NCBI GenBank assembly: GCA_018136815.1
Contig: CM030933.1
Coordinates: 620,001-684,000 of the forward strand
Length of the DNA stretch: 64,000 nt
Direction of reading: 5' to 3'
DNA from: Isochrysis galbana
Taxonomy: Eukaryota; Haptophyta; Isochrysidales; Isochrysidaceae
Part shown: positions 1 through 12,116 of the stretch, piece after piece
How the letters are laid out: every line of letters begins with the position of its first letter
How positions within the stretch are numbered: position 1 is the stretch's first letter
Program-made: the position numbers and the translations under genes
The notes under the pieces: model-generated
Databases searched by the model: none
What the model was told of the DNA's origin: nothing
What the model saw: the letters and a program-made list of their open reading frames with translations, nothing else

Positions 1-2
1 AA

Positions 3-45
3 GGACATTTGATGGCTCCATTCGATTGATGTCCCATAATTGACG
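3..45. repeat. 43-bp dispersed repeat, copy 1
   Basis: These 43 bases are repeated without a mismatch, in the same orientation, at 29318-29360. The flanks differ on both sides at this copy. It is probably the edge of a dispersed element that is cut by the window start. No coding potential is visible. Confidence 0.85.
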
Positions 46-1479
46 GCTTCCACTAGCTCGCTAGCTAGCCTCGTCCCCACTCTCCGACGCCACGCGTCGC
101 AATCCTCCGACCGTAAGTCTACCTCATCGCTCGTAGCGCTCGATGGCAGACACTGTCAGACCCGACTCTTACTATGACCTTTCAGACATCTTCCCGCCAG
201 CAACAATCAACGAACCTTCCACGACCGCGTCAGCTGCCGGCTCGATCGAACGGCCCTCTGCCTATGAGCCTGTAGTCATCGCATGTTCGACATTCTCGTT
301 CCCGTTCCCGTTCTCGTCCCTCGTTCTCAACACCCCATCAGTACCAACCAAACCTCCCCCTTAGCCTCAGCCTCAGCCTATCCATCGCCAATCGCCCAGC
401 CATGTCCGCTCCGTCCTCGCGCTCGCGCTCGCCCAAGCCCCCGTCCTCCCGCCTTCCTCTGCTGAGGAGGTGGTCAAGCAAGCCCGTCATTCCATAATCA
501 CTCTCCGCCGTTCCCGCCGCGCCTCCCGCCGATTGTTTCCCTTCCGTTTCCTCGCATATCGGGCCAGTGGTCATGCTCGATCCGTCATAGCATAAGTGCA
601 TAAGTGCTCGTTGCTCGGTGCTCGGTGCGCACGGCAGCGCGCCACGCGCAGGGCAGGTCGTTTGCCTTCATTTGGTACCCCTCGTTTCCAAATACGCGAT
701 GCGCCGGTACAAAAAAATCGTCTAGAATGGAAGTGCGAGTAGCCAAAAATGAAACCCGCTGGCCGCTGGCCTTCGGCACACTCTCCGTCACGCAGTCCAA
801 CCCGCTCAAGGCGTGCCCCTTCGACCTCCACCTCTGGATCCCCACCGCGGCCAGCGACGCCGAGGAGTGCGTCGGCGTGCGCTACGCCACCATCGCCAAC
901 GGAGACACCGGACTGTACAGCGGGAAGAAGGCCTGCGCCTACGACGCGCTCCACACACCGCCGCCACCTCTCTGGCCCCCACCGGCGCTTCCCGCGCCAC
1001 CGGTCGCCCCACCGGCGCGCGCACGCCACTAGCCACCGGCCAGCTGCTACAAACACGGCGGCCAAACAGGCAAACAGGAGGGGGTTTGAAACACGGCAAA
1101 ACACGGCTGTGTTGCTGTGTTTGGCTTTTGAAAAGGCTTTTGGCTTTTGTAGAAACACGGTAAACACGTGTTTCCCAGCTAGGGTTGTGGCACCCTGGTC
1201 CCCTAGCCCCTAGCCGCCAGTGTTTATAGCCGGGATCTCCAAGATATCTTTTCTGGCTCTGACGTCAGTCCCGATGCCATCGAGCTCCACGGAGTTGGAC
1301 ATGGCGGCAGCCTTCAGTCTCGGTCAGCGCGCGCTCAGGAAAAATGGCTGGGCGCCGAGTACTAAACAAATACACTACTATAAAACTCAGAGATGGAGAC
1401 GTCGCGAGTTTCGAGAGTCGAGAGGAGAGAGTGAACACAAGAAGGACGACGGCTCGCTCGTCCGCTGCGCCCAAGCAAG
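46..1479. other. Intergenic, no supported gene
   Basis: GC-rich sequence with several overlapping open frames, including one at 604-1032 (+) of 142 codons. None shows a domain or a convincing splice pattern. The end of the stretch (about 1050-1195) is rich in an aacacgg motif and carries the inverted repeat listed separately. Confidence 0.5.
1128..1187 (+). repeat. aaacac-rich repeat, inverted partner at 27.2 kb
   Basis: Bases 1168-1183 are the exact reverse complement of 27171-27186. Both sides are surrounded by related strings built from aaacac and gtgttt, so the whole blocks at 1050-1195 and 27165-27262 appear to be inverted, diverged copies of one short element. Confidence 0.6.
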
Positions 1480-1744
1480 ATCTCTTCTCCCTCTTCTTCC
1501 CTCACTTCATAATAACCTGCCGATGCTCCCCCTTCCCCGTCGTCCTCTCCTCTCTCTCTCTCTCTTCCTCTCTCCTCACTCCCATCTAGTATATCTCTCT
1601 CTTCGATCCCTCTCTTTTACCGCTCGCTCCGTCCTACCCTCTCCCTCTTCCTCTCCTCTCGCTCCCCTTCCCTTCCCTTCCCGCCCCGCCCCGCCCACCC
1701 CCTCTCCCTCCCTCTTCCACCCCTCCCTCCCTCTCCCTCTCTCC
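1480..1744 (+). promoter_or_regulatory. Pyrimidine-rich 5' flank of the helicase gene
   Basis: About 260 bases of almost pure C/T on the coding strand end at the chosen ATG. The tract is probably leader or core promoter sequence. Similar one-sided purine/pyrimidine tracts lie just upstream of most other genes in the window. Confidence 0.45.
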
Positions 1745-4700
1745 ATGGCGGGTGGCCCGCTGGCTCGCTCGGCGCTCTGGCTGGCGTGTCTTATGGTCGT
1801 GAACGGCCTGAAGGGCTCACGGCTGGGCATCGTGCGCTGCTGCGCCCCGCTCGTTGCCCAGCTGCGCCAGCAGGCCGCTGCCGGAGCATCGGCGCTCTCG
1901 CTGCTTCCGCAGTGCTTCCCGTTTGAGCTCGACCAGTTCCAGCTCGACGCGATGAACGCGCTGCATGAGGGGAGCTCGGTGGTTCTCTCCGCGCCCACCG
2001 GCTCGGGCAAGACGGCCGTGGCTGAGATTGGGCTCTACGCTGCGCTCGCGAGGGGAGAGCGAGCTATCTACACTACGCCGCTCAAGGCGCTCTCCAACCA
2101 AAAGTTTGGAGACCTGCAGCGCATTCTCGGGCGTGAGGCGGTCGGGCTCCTCACAGGTGACTCGCAGGTCAACCGCGACGCGGACGTCTTGGTGATGACG
2201 ACAGAGGTGTATCGTAACATGCTGCTTGAGCAGGAGCAGATGATCTTCGGCAGCGGCAGCGGGCGAGTGGGCGTGGTGATCCTTGATGAGTTCCACTACA
2301 TGAATGACCGCTCTCGCGGCACAGTCTGGGAGGAGTGCTGCATCCTATCACCTCCGAGCGCCAAGCTGGTTGCGCTCTCGGCGACGATGGCCAACGCTCG
2401 GCGCGTGACGCAGTGGCTCGATGATATCCATGGCCCAACCACGCTCATTGAGACGGACTTCCGGCCAGTGCCGTTGCGTTACCATTATGCTGACGACCTG
2501 GGACTGGCACGCCTATTCACTTCGCCCAACGCAGGTCCGGGCGCAGGCGGCGCCCGCAGCCCGCGCGCATGGAAGCTCAATGCCGCATTGATCCCCGAGC
2601 GTCGCATGGCGGAACGGGAACGCTTGTATGGTGTGCGATCAGACTCTTCGGACGAGTTTGGGCGCGACACGAACCAGCGCAGCGGGCGTGGCGGCAAGAG
2701 TTTCAAGTGGTCTCGTCGCAAGTCGGACGATGGGGCAGCGCGGGGTGGAGCGGATGGCCAATATGGCGGGGGCCGCACTAGTCGCCAGCGCCGACCTGAC
2801 TCAAGGCAGCAGGCACGCTCAGAGGTGCCGTCGATGCCCATGCTGCTCCGGGATTTGGCACGACGGAAGATGCTTCCGGCGATTGTGTTCATCTTCTCTC
2901 GAGCAGGCTGCGACTCGGCAGCCGAGGCGGCGGCCAAGATGCGTTCGTCACTAGTTAGTAGGTCGGAGCAAGAAGCGATCGACGAGCACATTGCCTCGTT
3001 CAAAGCAGCAAATGGTGTACTTCTCGGCTCTCTAGAACCACGCAGGTGAGACAGGCTGAACACGCATTGTCTGTGCCACGCGCCTGCGAGTGTCCCTTCG
3101 TGTTCGACACATCGACCTGAACGTTTCTCAGATTCGAGCTTTTGCGTCTAGGCATCGCCTCTCACCATGCTGGCATGTTACCTTTGGAGAAGAGCCTGGT
3201 CGAACAGCTCTTCCAACGCAATCTTCTCAAGGCGAGTGCATCCGGGCGCCCTCAACCCGCCTCCGCGCTTCTCGCGAAATTACCACGCACGCGCAGTGGA
3301 GGTGAGGGGTGCCTTCAGTGCAAGTCTGGCATCCTCTTGTACCCAAATGTAGCGCAGGTGGTATTCTCCACCGAGACCCTGGCTGCGGGTATCAACATGC
3401 CTGCCCGCACAACGGTCGTGACAGTGCTGTCCAAGAGGGGTGACCGAGGAATCGAGGCCCTCTCCGCCTCCTCTCTATTGCAGATGGCCGGGCGCGCTGG
3501 TCGTCGGTGCGGATACGCTCCTGCCGCGCAGCCTCATTCCTAAAACAGCCTGCTTTTGCCCGGCCCCGCCTCCCACGCACGCTGCGTTGCCAAGGCTCGT
3601 CCGGTTAACCTTTCGGGACACTGTTCTTCCCGCCAGGGGACAAGACGATCTAGGCAACGTTGTCATTTGTCGCTCGGCTTTTGAGGCGGCGCCCGAGGCG
3701 GCATCGTTGCTACGCCGGCCGCCGGACGCCATTGGGTCTCATTTCTGCGTCTCTTACGGCTCGGCTCTCAAAATGCGTCGCGTGCGACCGCTTCACGAAT
3801 GCGAGCAGCTGCTCCGGCGATCCTTCGGAGCATACCTTGCGCGCTTTGCTGCCGAGGCCGCTTCTTCACGGCTTGATCAGGTCCGTGCTGAGCGCGCAAG
3901 GTTGGCTGCGCTGCTCGCCGCGCACCCCTCGGAGCAAATCGTCGCGTACGCCAAGCTTGGCGGCAGGCTACGTGCCGAGCAACGTTCACTCGAATACCTG
4001 CGCGAGCAAGAGGCTCAAGCGGATGCGGAGCTTGTGGCTGCGCTTCTTGCTTTTGTGCCGAAGGGCACGCCGGCGATGACGGCCGATGGAGCTGTTGCCA
4101 TCATAGCGGACGACGCACCCGCGCCCCTCATCCGCAAGATGCGCTACCAGGCCGCCGGGGATTCTCGAGGCAACAAGCGCAACAGCGGTGGGGGGAGCGA
4201 CGGCGAGATCACGCTATTGCTTGTGGAGGATGGTACGTTTCGCTGTGCTAGAGTGGAGCACATCTCGGCATTGTACCCGGAAGAGCCAGCTGCCCTCTCA
4301 CTAGAGGCACAACGGCTCATCGCGGACGCTACCCCGCCGCTCGCTGAGTGGGTTCCACAACCCGACGGCTCATGGAGTGCAAGGCCTTGGGGCGTGGAGA
4401 AAGGGGGCGCTCGTGCGAGGTCGGGTGCGCTAGCGAACGGCGAAGATCCGGCAAGCGGCGTTTCTGATTGTGCACGACAGGCGTCATTCGACGCTGCGCG
4501 GGCTCTCGACCTCGAGGCACTCCGGTCACTCGTGCCTTCCCTCCCTCAGCTGCAACCGTCGTCCGCAGTGCTGAGGCAGCTTGCGCGTGTGGAGCGGGTT
4601 GAGGCGCAGATCGTGGCAAACCCTCTTCATTTAGAGCCTCAGCGTGACGAGATCCTTGAGGCTGCAGAAAGGTTAGAAGCTCTACAAGTCGAGGAGGCCA

Positions 4701-6099
4701 AACTCATTCGAAAGGCCGGCAGAGCAGCGGCAGGAGAGGAGGATGCACGGAGGCACGCGCATGACAGCCAAGAAACAAACGAGCTTGATCTGGGTGCGCT
4801 TCTTGGTCGCCAACCCGCCGCCCGAACCTCTAGTGGTGGTGATGAGGAGGATGTCCTGACACAATTCCGGGCCGTTGGGGAAGTGCTGCGGCAATATGGT
4901 GCGCTCGACGGCACCTCTGAAGACGGCTGGACGACGACGGACTTCGGCAAGCTTGTTGCTTCGCTTTCTGGCGAGAATGAGCTCTGGCTAGCGATTGTGC
5001 TGATGGAGGTAAATGGACTGAACGGGCACCATGAGTTGGAAAGTGAGGCGGGGTAGAGGGCCGAGTAGGCGCAATCGGCGATTTACCGCCTCGCACGCCT
5101 CAAGGGTGCGAGCATGAAACAGCTAGAGCATCGCACCGAGCGAGTGGTGACTCGGTGTTCGACCGGCTCCATGGCTAGGAGTGAGTTATTGTGGCGGCAA
5201 CACGCTCGTTTGACATGTAAGCGCTGCTAACCCGCCGCTTCTGCACGATCTAATGAGTCATCCTCCCAAATGGCTTAGGTTGCCGGTGGGGGTGAGCTCA
5301 GCCCCTCCCAGCTCGCTGCTGTTCTCGCCGCCACCCTCGATGAGCGGCTTCGGCCGAACACCTTTGTTTCGACCGTTCCATCAGAACAGGTGATTCGTCA
5401 GATATTCTGCAAACCCAAGTATTCGCCATGATTGCGCAGGGTCGTTTCGCGTGATTTGGCCAATCCCGCGTCCCTTGTGCACCGAGGCAGGTCTACCATA
5501 CCATCGAGATCCTGTCTGACCGTGCATCCACGCTGCAGGCGGCTCAATTTGAGGCGGGGCTGGCCTTCCCAGTTGGGCTTGAGGCTGGTGTGTGTGGGCT
5601 GGTCGAGGCGTGGGCAGAAGGTATGGATTGGGGTATGCTCGTCGGCTCGACCTCGCTAGACCTTGGTGACATATACCGTCTCCTTCGAAGATCAGTAGAT
5701 CTATTGAAGCAGGTGACCTCGGCGACTCGTGCCGTTTGATGCGTAGGGCAATGCTTGTTCTACACCCCTAAGCGATGCCAACCAATCTGCATCGACTCAT
5801 TGCTGCAATGATTATGGGCCGAACACAGCCCGGTAGCTCACTCGCGCTTGCTCGCGGCACTTCATGAGTCTCAGCCTGATTCGTCCATCAATGCTACCTA
5901 GGTGTCAAATGTGCCCTACGTCTCCGAGGATGCCAAGGCATGTGCTCGCGCAGCAGTACGAGCGATGGACCGCTATCCGATTGCAGATGACGTGCTGATG
6001 GCAATGCCAGAAGATGTGGCGAGCAATGGAGTCCCAGAGGTGAGCCTAATCTCCAAGTCATTTACTACGGACGATGAGCTGCAGGCTCGGACTGCTTGA
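1745..6099 (+). CDS. Ski2-family DExH-box RNA helicase, ISE2-like
   Basis: Seven exons join in phase: 1745-3045, 3132-3231, 3358-3506, 3637-5008, 5279-5389, 5491-5712, 5902-6099, giving about 1150 residues, close to plant ISE2 (about 1170). The start is the ATG closing the pyrimidine tract. Visible motifs are Walker A APTGSGKT (residues 83-90), the DEFH box (181-184), SAT (212-214), TETLAAG (472-478) and the QMAGRAGR arginine-finger motif (509-516). The C-terminus has the DSHCT-type helical region, ending with LRRSVDLLKQ and MDRYPI. Family members unwind RNA 3' to 5'; plant ISE2 acts on chloroplast RNA. The N-terminal 25 residues are hydrophobic and could be a targeting signal, but this is inference. 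Intron 2 has a GC donor (AAG|GCGAGT). The last exon may instead end at the donor-like gag|gtgagc near 6038. Confidence 0.9.
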
Positions 6100-8621
6100 T
6101 GGGACGGTCCTCATTTTGTCCTCGGCCCGAGGACTTTTTTGTTGGGCATGCTTACGAGCGTGGACGGTCGAGGATACGCCACCATCTTGTGCTAGGGCGG
6201 GCTTGCACTTCCAAGCCATCTCGCCCAATTCTGCCGTTTGCGTACGAGTACACGCTTCCTCCATACGCTACGACGGCTGTCTGGCCGCGTAAATACCGAA
6301 CACTCGGCGGTCAAATGTTGCTTGCTTTCCTCATCCTTAACTTTGTGATCATGTGACTCACTTCCCACTACACTACGACGTAGGCACCACCACCACCCCA
6401 CCACCTGCGCCGGTTCGTCTCTGGGCATGTCTAGTGGGTGCTTCGGCCGTGCTTACTTTTGTCTACTTTGTGTAAACTCAATGTGTTGTGGGCAGGGCGA
6501 GATCACGAGCAGCTTCCGCGCTCGAAACGGGGGGAGATCGCAACCCCTTCTCTCCTTCCCTGTAGGTGTCGCCCTGGCGTTTTGGCCCTTTGGGAGAAAG
6601 GCGTTAGCTTGTATCCCTCCCCCCCACCTATGGCCCGCGGTCACTCACGCTTTTTAACCGCTATTTTCCACACCTCCTGGGTGTCCAAGGATTTTTCAGG
6701 GACCCCCGTAACCTGCCCCCCCTACCACGTAGTATCTCCTGAACTTCCTCCTGATTTCGTGGTAAGTCGTTGCCGTGTCATGTTCGAGCTGAGTGGGGTT
6801 GTCCCAGTTTTTTGTACGGTAAATTTCGGCTATGTTGGCTTTCCATTTGCGGGCTTTGAGCTGCGAGAAGAATTCTTTGGAGTGAAGATCCTCCCGGCGG
6901 AGTTGTCTATATCTATATTGTGGGAGATGCTTTATTTAGCGGGGGCTTGCTTCTCTCGTCAGCTAGTACACGCTGTGTGCTGGCAATGCATGCCTACGCC
7001 GTTAGCTTTTCGTCGGGGTCTTTTTGTGCAAATGCAAGCAAGGCAAATGTTCAGTCACCCTTGCTTGCGACCTTGAGCTCCAGGGTGAATTGTATCATCG
7101 ATCAGCTCGATCGCCTGCGCACGGATCATCAGAGGGTGCAACTTGAGGTTTCCTTTTTTTTACCCCCCCCCCCCATTGCCATTTTCATTTTCTACACCTT
7201 ATACAATTCTAACCCTAAGCTTTGCCTCATTGGCCATATCACCACCCCCAAAAACCCAAAAATGTGTCCCTAGATGCAAACGCTTATGGGTCCAATTGTT
7301 GCAGACGGTTCGCTGCTTGTTACGGGACGAGGGGGTCGACCGCGCGAGTTGATTTCAAATAATAAAGGATTCATTTTCATGTTTATCATCGTGATATTAT
7401 CTACGCTATTTCTAGGCGGGAAGCATTGCGTAAAGCATTACTTTGGATGTCGTCAGAGGTTTTACCCGAACCCCTACAAAGTCTTTCCGCATCTTGAGAT
7501 GCTCGCTAACAACGAACAACTTTGCACTCATTGATAGAGAGTTTCTTGGCAGCGAGTACACAACTTATGCTCGCCACTGCCCTCCATCCATCCTCCCGCC
7601 ATTGAGGTGGATCAGCGCCCGTCCAACCCGCCAATCCCCAAAACACCGTGCCTTCCGCCGCCTACCTTCCGTACCTTCCGGTTCCCTCCGTCCCATCCGT
7701 AACCTCCAGTCCGTCAGAGTGAATGTGTGTGCGTGCAGTGCAGGTGCCTGCTTATTTTTTCCGATAACATGGGTGGTGTGCCCCACCACTTGATCAATTT
7801 TGGCTCTCAACTTGCAATCCCACGCGAGCACGATCAACAGCCACCTTGGCGGGCTACTGGCCGCCCAGCGCGCCCCGTTCACCGTGTCTTCACCTGCACC
7901 TGCAGTTCCTGCACTCTCACCTTCACCTGCACCTTCACTGAAGAAAAAACTTCGGACCAGCACCTTCACAATTGGAATTTTTTTATTGGAAGCGTACCAA
8001 TTGCCTGGATGGGGTTCTGCGCGTAGGAGCGCGTAGGCAAGTTGGTGTCATCCTCCTCAGGTTGGGGCTGGAAGTGGTGTGGTGTGGGGCTGGCAGCCAT
8101 GCTGCGTGGGCAGGTGAAGCAGAAATCGGCCGAGTGCGGTGGCATGAAACGCCGGTGAGACCGCGCCGACTGGTGTCCATTGTAGCCTCTGCGAGCGTTA
8201 CCCCACCGCTCCCGGGGGTCGCCCCATGGCCGCACGCTGCTGGGCTCGCTCCCTGGGTCTCCCGTGTGCTATGCTGTGTCCCAAGCTCCTTTTGCCCCTT
8301 ATGCTCCGCCCCTCGTATGCTCCAGTGGCCCCCCATGGGCCCCGTTCTCCCCTTTGGTCTCAACATCGATCATTGTCACCAGCCACAGCCATAACCAGTC
8401 CACTGCCCCAATCACACGCCTCAATGTGCACCGCGGTTTCTTTGACACGAAATTTCAGATCTCCACAACTTGATCGTCAGCTGCGCATGCTATGCACGCG
8501 TGCTCGGTATCACTTGCAGATGGTCAATGTCTTCGCATCACACGGAGCATGGCATCGCATCTCGTGCCGCGAACTACACCCATTGACCATTAGCAGCTCA
8601 CGCAGTCTCCAGAACCATTGT
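6100..8621. other. Intergenic with retroelement debris
   Basis: No cellular gene is supported here. A LINE remnant lies at 6838-6912 (listed separately). A coiled-coil-like open stretch sits at about 7063-7148 (+), followed by a donor-like gag|gtttcc, but nothing anchors it. Pro/Ala-rich open frames at 7800-8470 look like compositional shadows. Confidence 0.5.
6838..6912 (-). mobile_element. LINE remnant (endonuclease-RT linker)
   Basis: The reverse strand encodes a stretch starting RQLRREDLHSKEFF and ending KARKWKA. It matches, with only small changes, the linker between endonuclease and reverse transcriptase in the LINE part of the chimeric ORF near 48250-48320. Flanking sequence no longer aligns, so this is a short internal fragment. 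Confidence 0.75.
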
Positions 8622-10250
8622 TCAGCGCACAGTAAGCTTTTCGAGAGCATCCAACATGTCCTTGGAGTTGCGCCGGCCAGCCTTGCCCGCAAGTTTCGCG
8701 GGCGTGTTGCCGTACGCGTCAGTGAGGGGGTGCGCTCCGTGGTCGATGAGAACGCGTGTCATGTTCTCATTCTCGCTGAAGGCGGCGATATGGAGAGGTG
8801 TGCGGCCATTGCGATCCGGCACATCGACCAGATGTGTCCTGTCAACCTTGGTGTGGCTGAGCATGGCGATGATCGCGGCCTCCGACTTGGTGGCCACGGC
8901 CAAGTGCAGCGCGGTGCCTCCGTTGCTCGACTCCATCATCGCATCAGCGCCAAGGTCAAGCAGCTCGTTCACGATTTCCGGGTGGTTGTACTCAGCAGCG
9001 AGCATGAGCGGTGTCTTGCCCTGTTTGTCCTGCCAGTTGAGATCATCGTGCAGCTTGGGCGTGATGGACAGCAATGAGCGCGTCTGTCGGAGGAGTCCAC
9101 CGCGCGCCAGCTTGTGCAATGGCATCTCGCCCTTCTCGTCCTCAATGCGCACGTCCAATGTCGTCGACTCGAGCATGGAGTCGATTTTTTCAGCGTCCTC
9201 TGTAGAGGGAGGCGGAACCATAGCAGTCAGGTGCAAGCAGTACGGCCGGTCGCCGTGTCAGTCCACGTGCATCTGCGTTGTCCAGTGGGCCTGCTTGATG
9301 CAACGCACGTCGGTCTGACAGCTGAAGCCATGGGCACCCGAGTGAGCGAGCGACACAGCCAGCGGGCCAGGATTGCGGGACTGCGGCGGAGTCACTCACT
9401 GAATTCACATGCGTCTAGGAAGGAGGCGTTCTCATCAAGGTGCAGCTCTGCCCGGATTACTGACGCCATCTTGATCGTCGTAACGCCAGCAGCCTTGCGC
9501 TCCGCTTCGGTGACGAGTGATGGGCCATATCCGAGGCCACGACTGTTGCGGCGGTTGGTGGTTTCCGCGGACTTGGGTGGATTGCGCTTCAATTCCGCAT
9601 CACGCTGCATCTCCGCAAGCTTTGATTGCACCTGTATCGCGTACACGTAGGCGGGTGGTGAGTAGAGCACGATCATCAGCAACCTATCAAGTGGCCAGAA
9701 GTTTTGAGAGCAGGCGGGAGTGCAGCCTCAGACGTTGGGGTGGCGGCACGCACCTCAAGGAGCTCAAGGATCTTCTCGTCGGTCATCCCCTCGTCCGTCA
9801 GGTCGACGAGGTCGTAGCCATAGTGCCGGGCGAGCTCCTCGAGGGAGAGCTCTCCATCCCGGTTCTCGTCGAGGCTCGACCACACCTGCTGGAACTCGTG
9901 CTCTGAGATGTGGGGGAAGACTTGGAGGTAGACGTCCTTGAACTCGTGCTGCGTGGAGGGTAGGATAGAGGCAGAGGTTAGTCCGCCGCCGGGCACCGGC
10001 GCGCAGGAAGGTCAGGGTGGCTCTGCGCAGAGAGGCAGGGAGCGAGAGGGGGGGGGCGCCTTGCCTTCCCCCTGGTTGCTCTGGCTGGCTCGCCCTCGCT
10101 CTGGGTGTGTGTGTGTGTGGGGGGGGGGGGGGGCGGAGAGGGCGTGAGCAGCCTGTTGAGCGCAGCAGCGCGCACCTCATGCACCACGCCGTCTCCGTTC
10201 CGGTCAAGCAGCTGGATGATCTCCCTCAAGTCAGCCTCGCTGATGGACAT
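8622..10250 (-). CDS. EF-hand and ankyrin-repeat protein
   Basis: Four exons on the minus strand, 10250-10176, 9948-9754, 9631-9400 and 9199-8622, join in phase to 359 residues and end at a tga. Residues 16-27 form an EF-hand loop with D16, N18, D20 and E27; exon 1 ends inside it and exon 2 completes it. A second complete loop spans 52-63 (D52, N54, D56, E58, S60, E63). A charged linker follows, then at least three ankyrin repeats (for example GKTPLMLAAEYNHPEIV, GGTALHLAV, GRTPLHIAAFS). Ankyrin repeats bind proteins and EF-hands bind calcium, so a calcium-responsive adaptor is the likely role; the partner is unknown. No membrane segment is seen. Intron 1 contains a 15-base homopolymer run and a (GT)n tract. 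Confidence 0.85.
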
Positions 10251-10259
10251 GGCGCCCTC

Positions 10260-11100
10260 TCCCCCGCTCTCTCTCTCTCTCTCTCTCCCTCCCCCCCCTC
10301 TCTCTCCCCCCCCCCTCTCCTTTCTCTCTCCCCCCCCCACCCACCCACCAATTCTCCCCTCTCCTCTCTCCTCTCTCTCAACCCTTCTCCCTCTGCTTCA
10401 CCCTCCCAATCCCTCACATCATGAGGAGTCTTCTTCCAGGATGACTCTCCCCTCTCACCCAGCGTCCTCCTCATTTCTCTCACATCTTCACGCACTTCTC
10501 TCCTTTGCTCGGGAGGTGAGACGAGTCGCGTATCTCCAGAACCACTCTCACTCTCTTGCCCTTCCACTTCCCGCCCCTCTCCCCGTGTATCTGTTTCTCT
10601 TTGGAGCCGTCGAGGCCGCTCGTCACACTCTCTAGATCCAAAGATATCTGATCTGAAAGAGATGAGGAGGATGGGGGTAAGATCATCCTTGAGGAGATGA
10701 AAGAGATGAGGAGGATGGAAGGAAAAAGACCTTCTCGCCTGGTAGAAGAGCAGTGAGCCAGCCGGGCCGCTAGCCGTGGCACTCCCACTCCCTCTCTCTC
10801 TTCATCATGAGAGGGGCGGAGCACCCCTCCGGAGAGAGAGAGAGTGGGAGGGGGGGGGGGAGGGGGGGGAGGGGGGGGGAGGGGAAGAGAGAGAGGGAAG
10901 GGGGGGGGGGAGAGAGAGAGAGAGGAGAAGTCCAGCAGGAGTTTTACGGGGGGGGGAGGGGTCCAATCGCGGGACTTGGCGTCCTCCTCGAGAGCAGAGG
11001 AGAGAGGAGAGTGCAATCATCGGAGGCAGAGAGCCCCCCTTCCGGTACTGAGAGCCCCCCCCCCCCCCCCCCCCGCCGCCTCCGTGGGCTCTCGGCGGAC
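10260..11100. repeat. Low-complexity purine/pyrimidine tracts
   Basis: (CT)n and C-rich sequence at 10260-10500 switches strand bias to G/A-rich sequence at 10800-10990. A run of 20 C lies at 11055-11074. The first tract is the immediate 5' flank of the EF-hand/ankyrin gene. Long open frames here are artefacts of composition. Confidence 0.8.
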
Positions 11101-12116
11101 TCGATGGCTCGACCCGCCCGCCCTTTCCCCCGACCATGTCCCAGACACAGCCGAGGAAGGTAGCTGTCCCAGCCAGGTCTGCCAGGACGTCGGCCGTTAC
11201 ACCTCCCCAGCTCAGTCTTCAGACGTCCGCCTCGTAGGCTTTCGGGGGACGAGACGGCTCGACCCGCCCGCCTTCCCGCCCGTCGTCCCGTCGCCCCCCA
11301 CCCCCCACCCTCTTCCCAACCCCCGCCAAGGGGCCCCATGTCCCAAGCCATGGTCGATGATGAGATGAATGACTGATGACCACCCCAGCCTGCTGTCCCG
11401 AAATGCATGTGTCTCCCAGCTACCGCCCGGAGGCAGCAAACCCCCCTCGCAAGCTACCAGACCTGAAGGGCTGAAGGGAGCTCCCGGGGGGGGCTTTCAA
11501 CACCCCCCCGGATTCATCACCCACTAGGAGCTATTCGCTATTCTTCTTAGGATTGAAATCCCGCCCGCTTGGAGCTACCAGAGAATTTGTGTTTCCGCCG
11601 ATATTGTAGCCGATAGCTACATAGTACATAGCTACCGGGTAGTGGAAACAACGGCCCCCGACTCTTACACTGTCCCCGTAGACCCAAATAAAATACTTAC
11701 CGAACGGCATCCCCCGCCGACGGCCAAACGGTCCCGCGAGAAAGGAGAGCGAGAAAACGAACGAAGGGAGAGCGGGAGCGAGCAGATCGACGGGCCTTTC
11801 TTTGGTTCGGCGACGGTCGGAGCGCCCTCCCCCCACACGGCGCGCTTGAGAGAAGGAAACCCCCCTACTGTTGCGGATAGGGAGTAGGGAGGGACACACA
11901 ACCCCGCTAAGACCCGTAACAGGTTTGATTTGAGCAATCTGGATATCTGGTTGGAGTTCAGATTTGGTATCCAGATAGTATCCGGATACCTCTCGAGCTC
12001 ATTAGGAATATCCAGATAGATACTGATAGTCGGGCAGACATGCCCGATATGCCAGATATTCGGAATATCCGGGTATTAGAAACTTATATTCTTATTCTCC
12101 CGGCCACCTTAAATAG
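11101..12116. other. Intergenic, ggatat-rich segment at 11938-12085
   Basis: No gene is supported. Near 11938-12085 the motifs ggatat, ccagata and atatcc recur many times, resembling the ggatattt-rich stretches at 36830-36915 and 37155-37235. They may be remnants of one AT-rich repeat. Confidence 0.45.

Noticed and set aside
8656-9318. Forward ORF of 220 codons opposite the ankyrin gene
   Set aside because: It is antisense to a well-supported multi-exon gene and has no domain.
10480-11016. Ser/Pro/Leu-rich ORFs in the low-complexity block
   Set aside because: They are produced by (CT)n and C runs; similar frames appear in every such tract.
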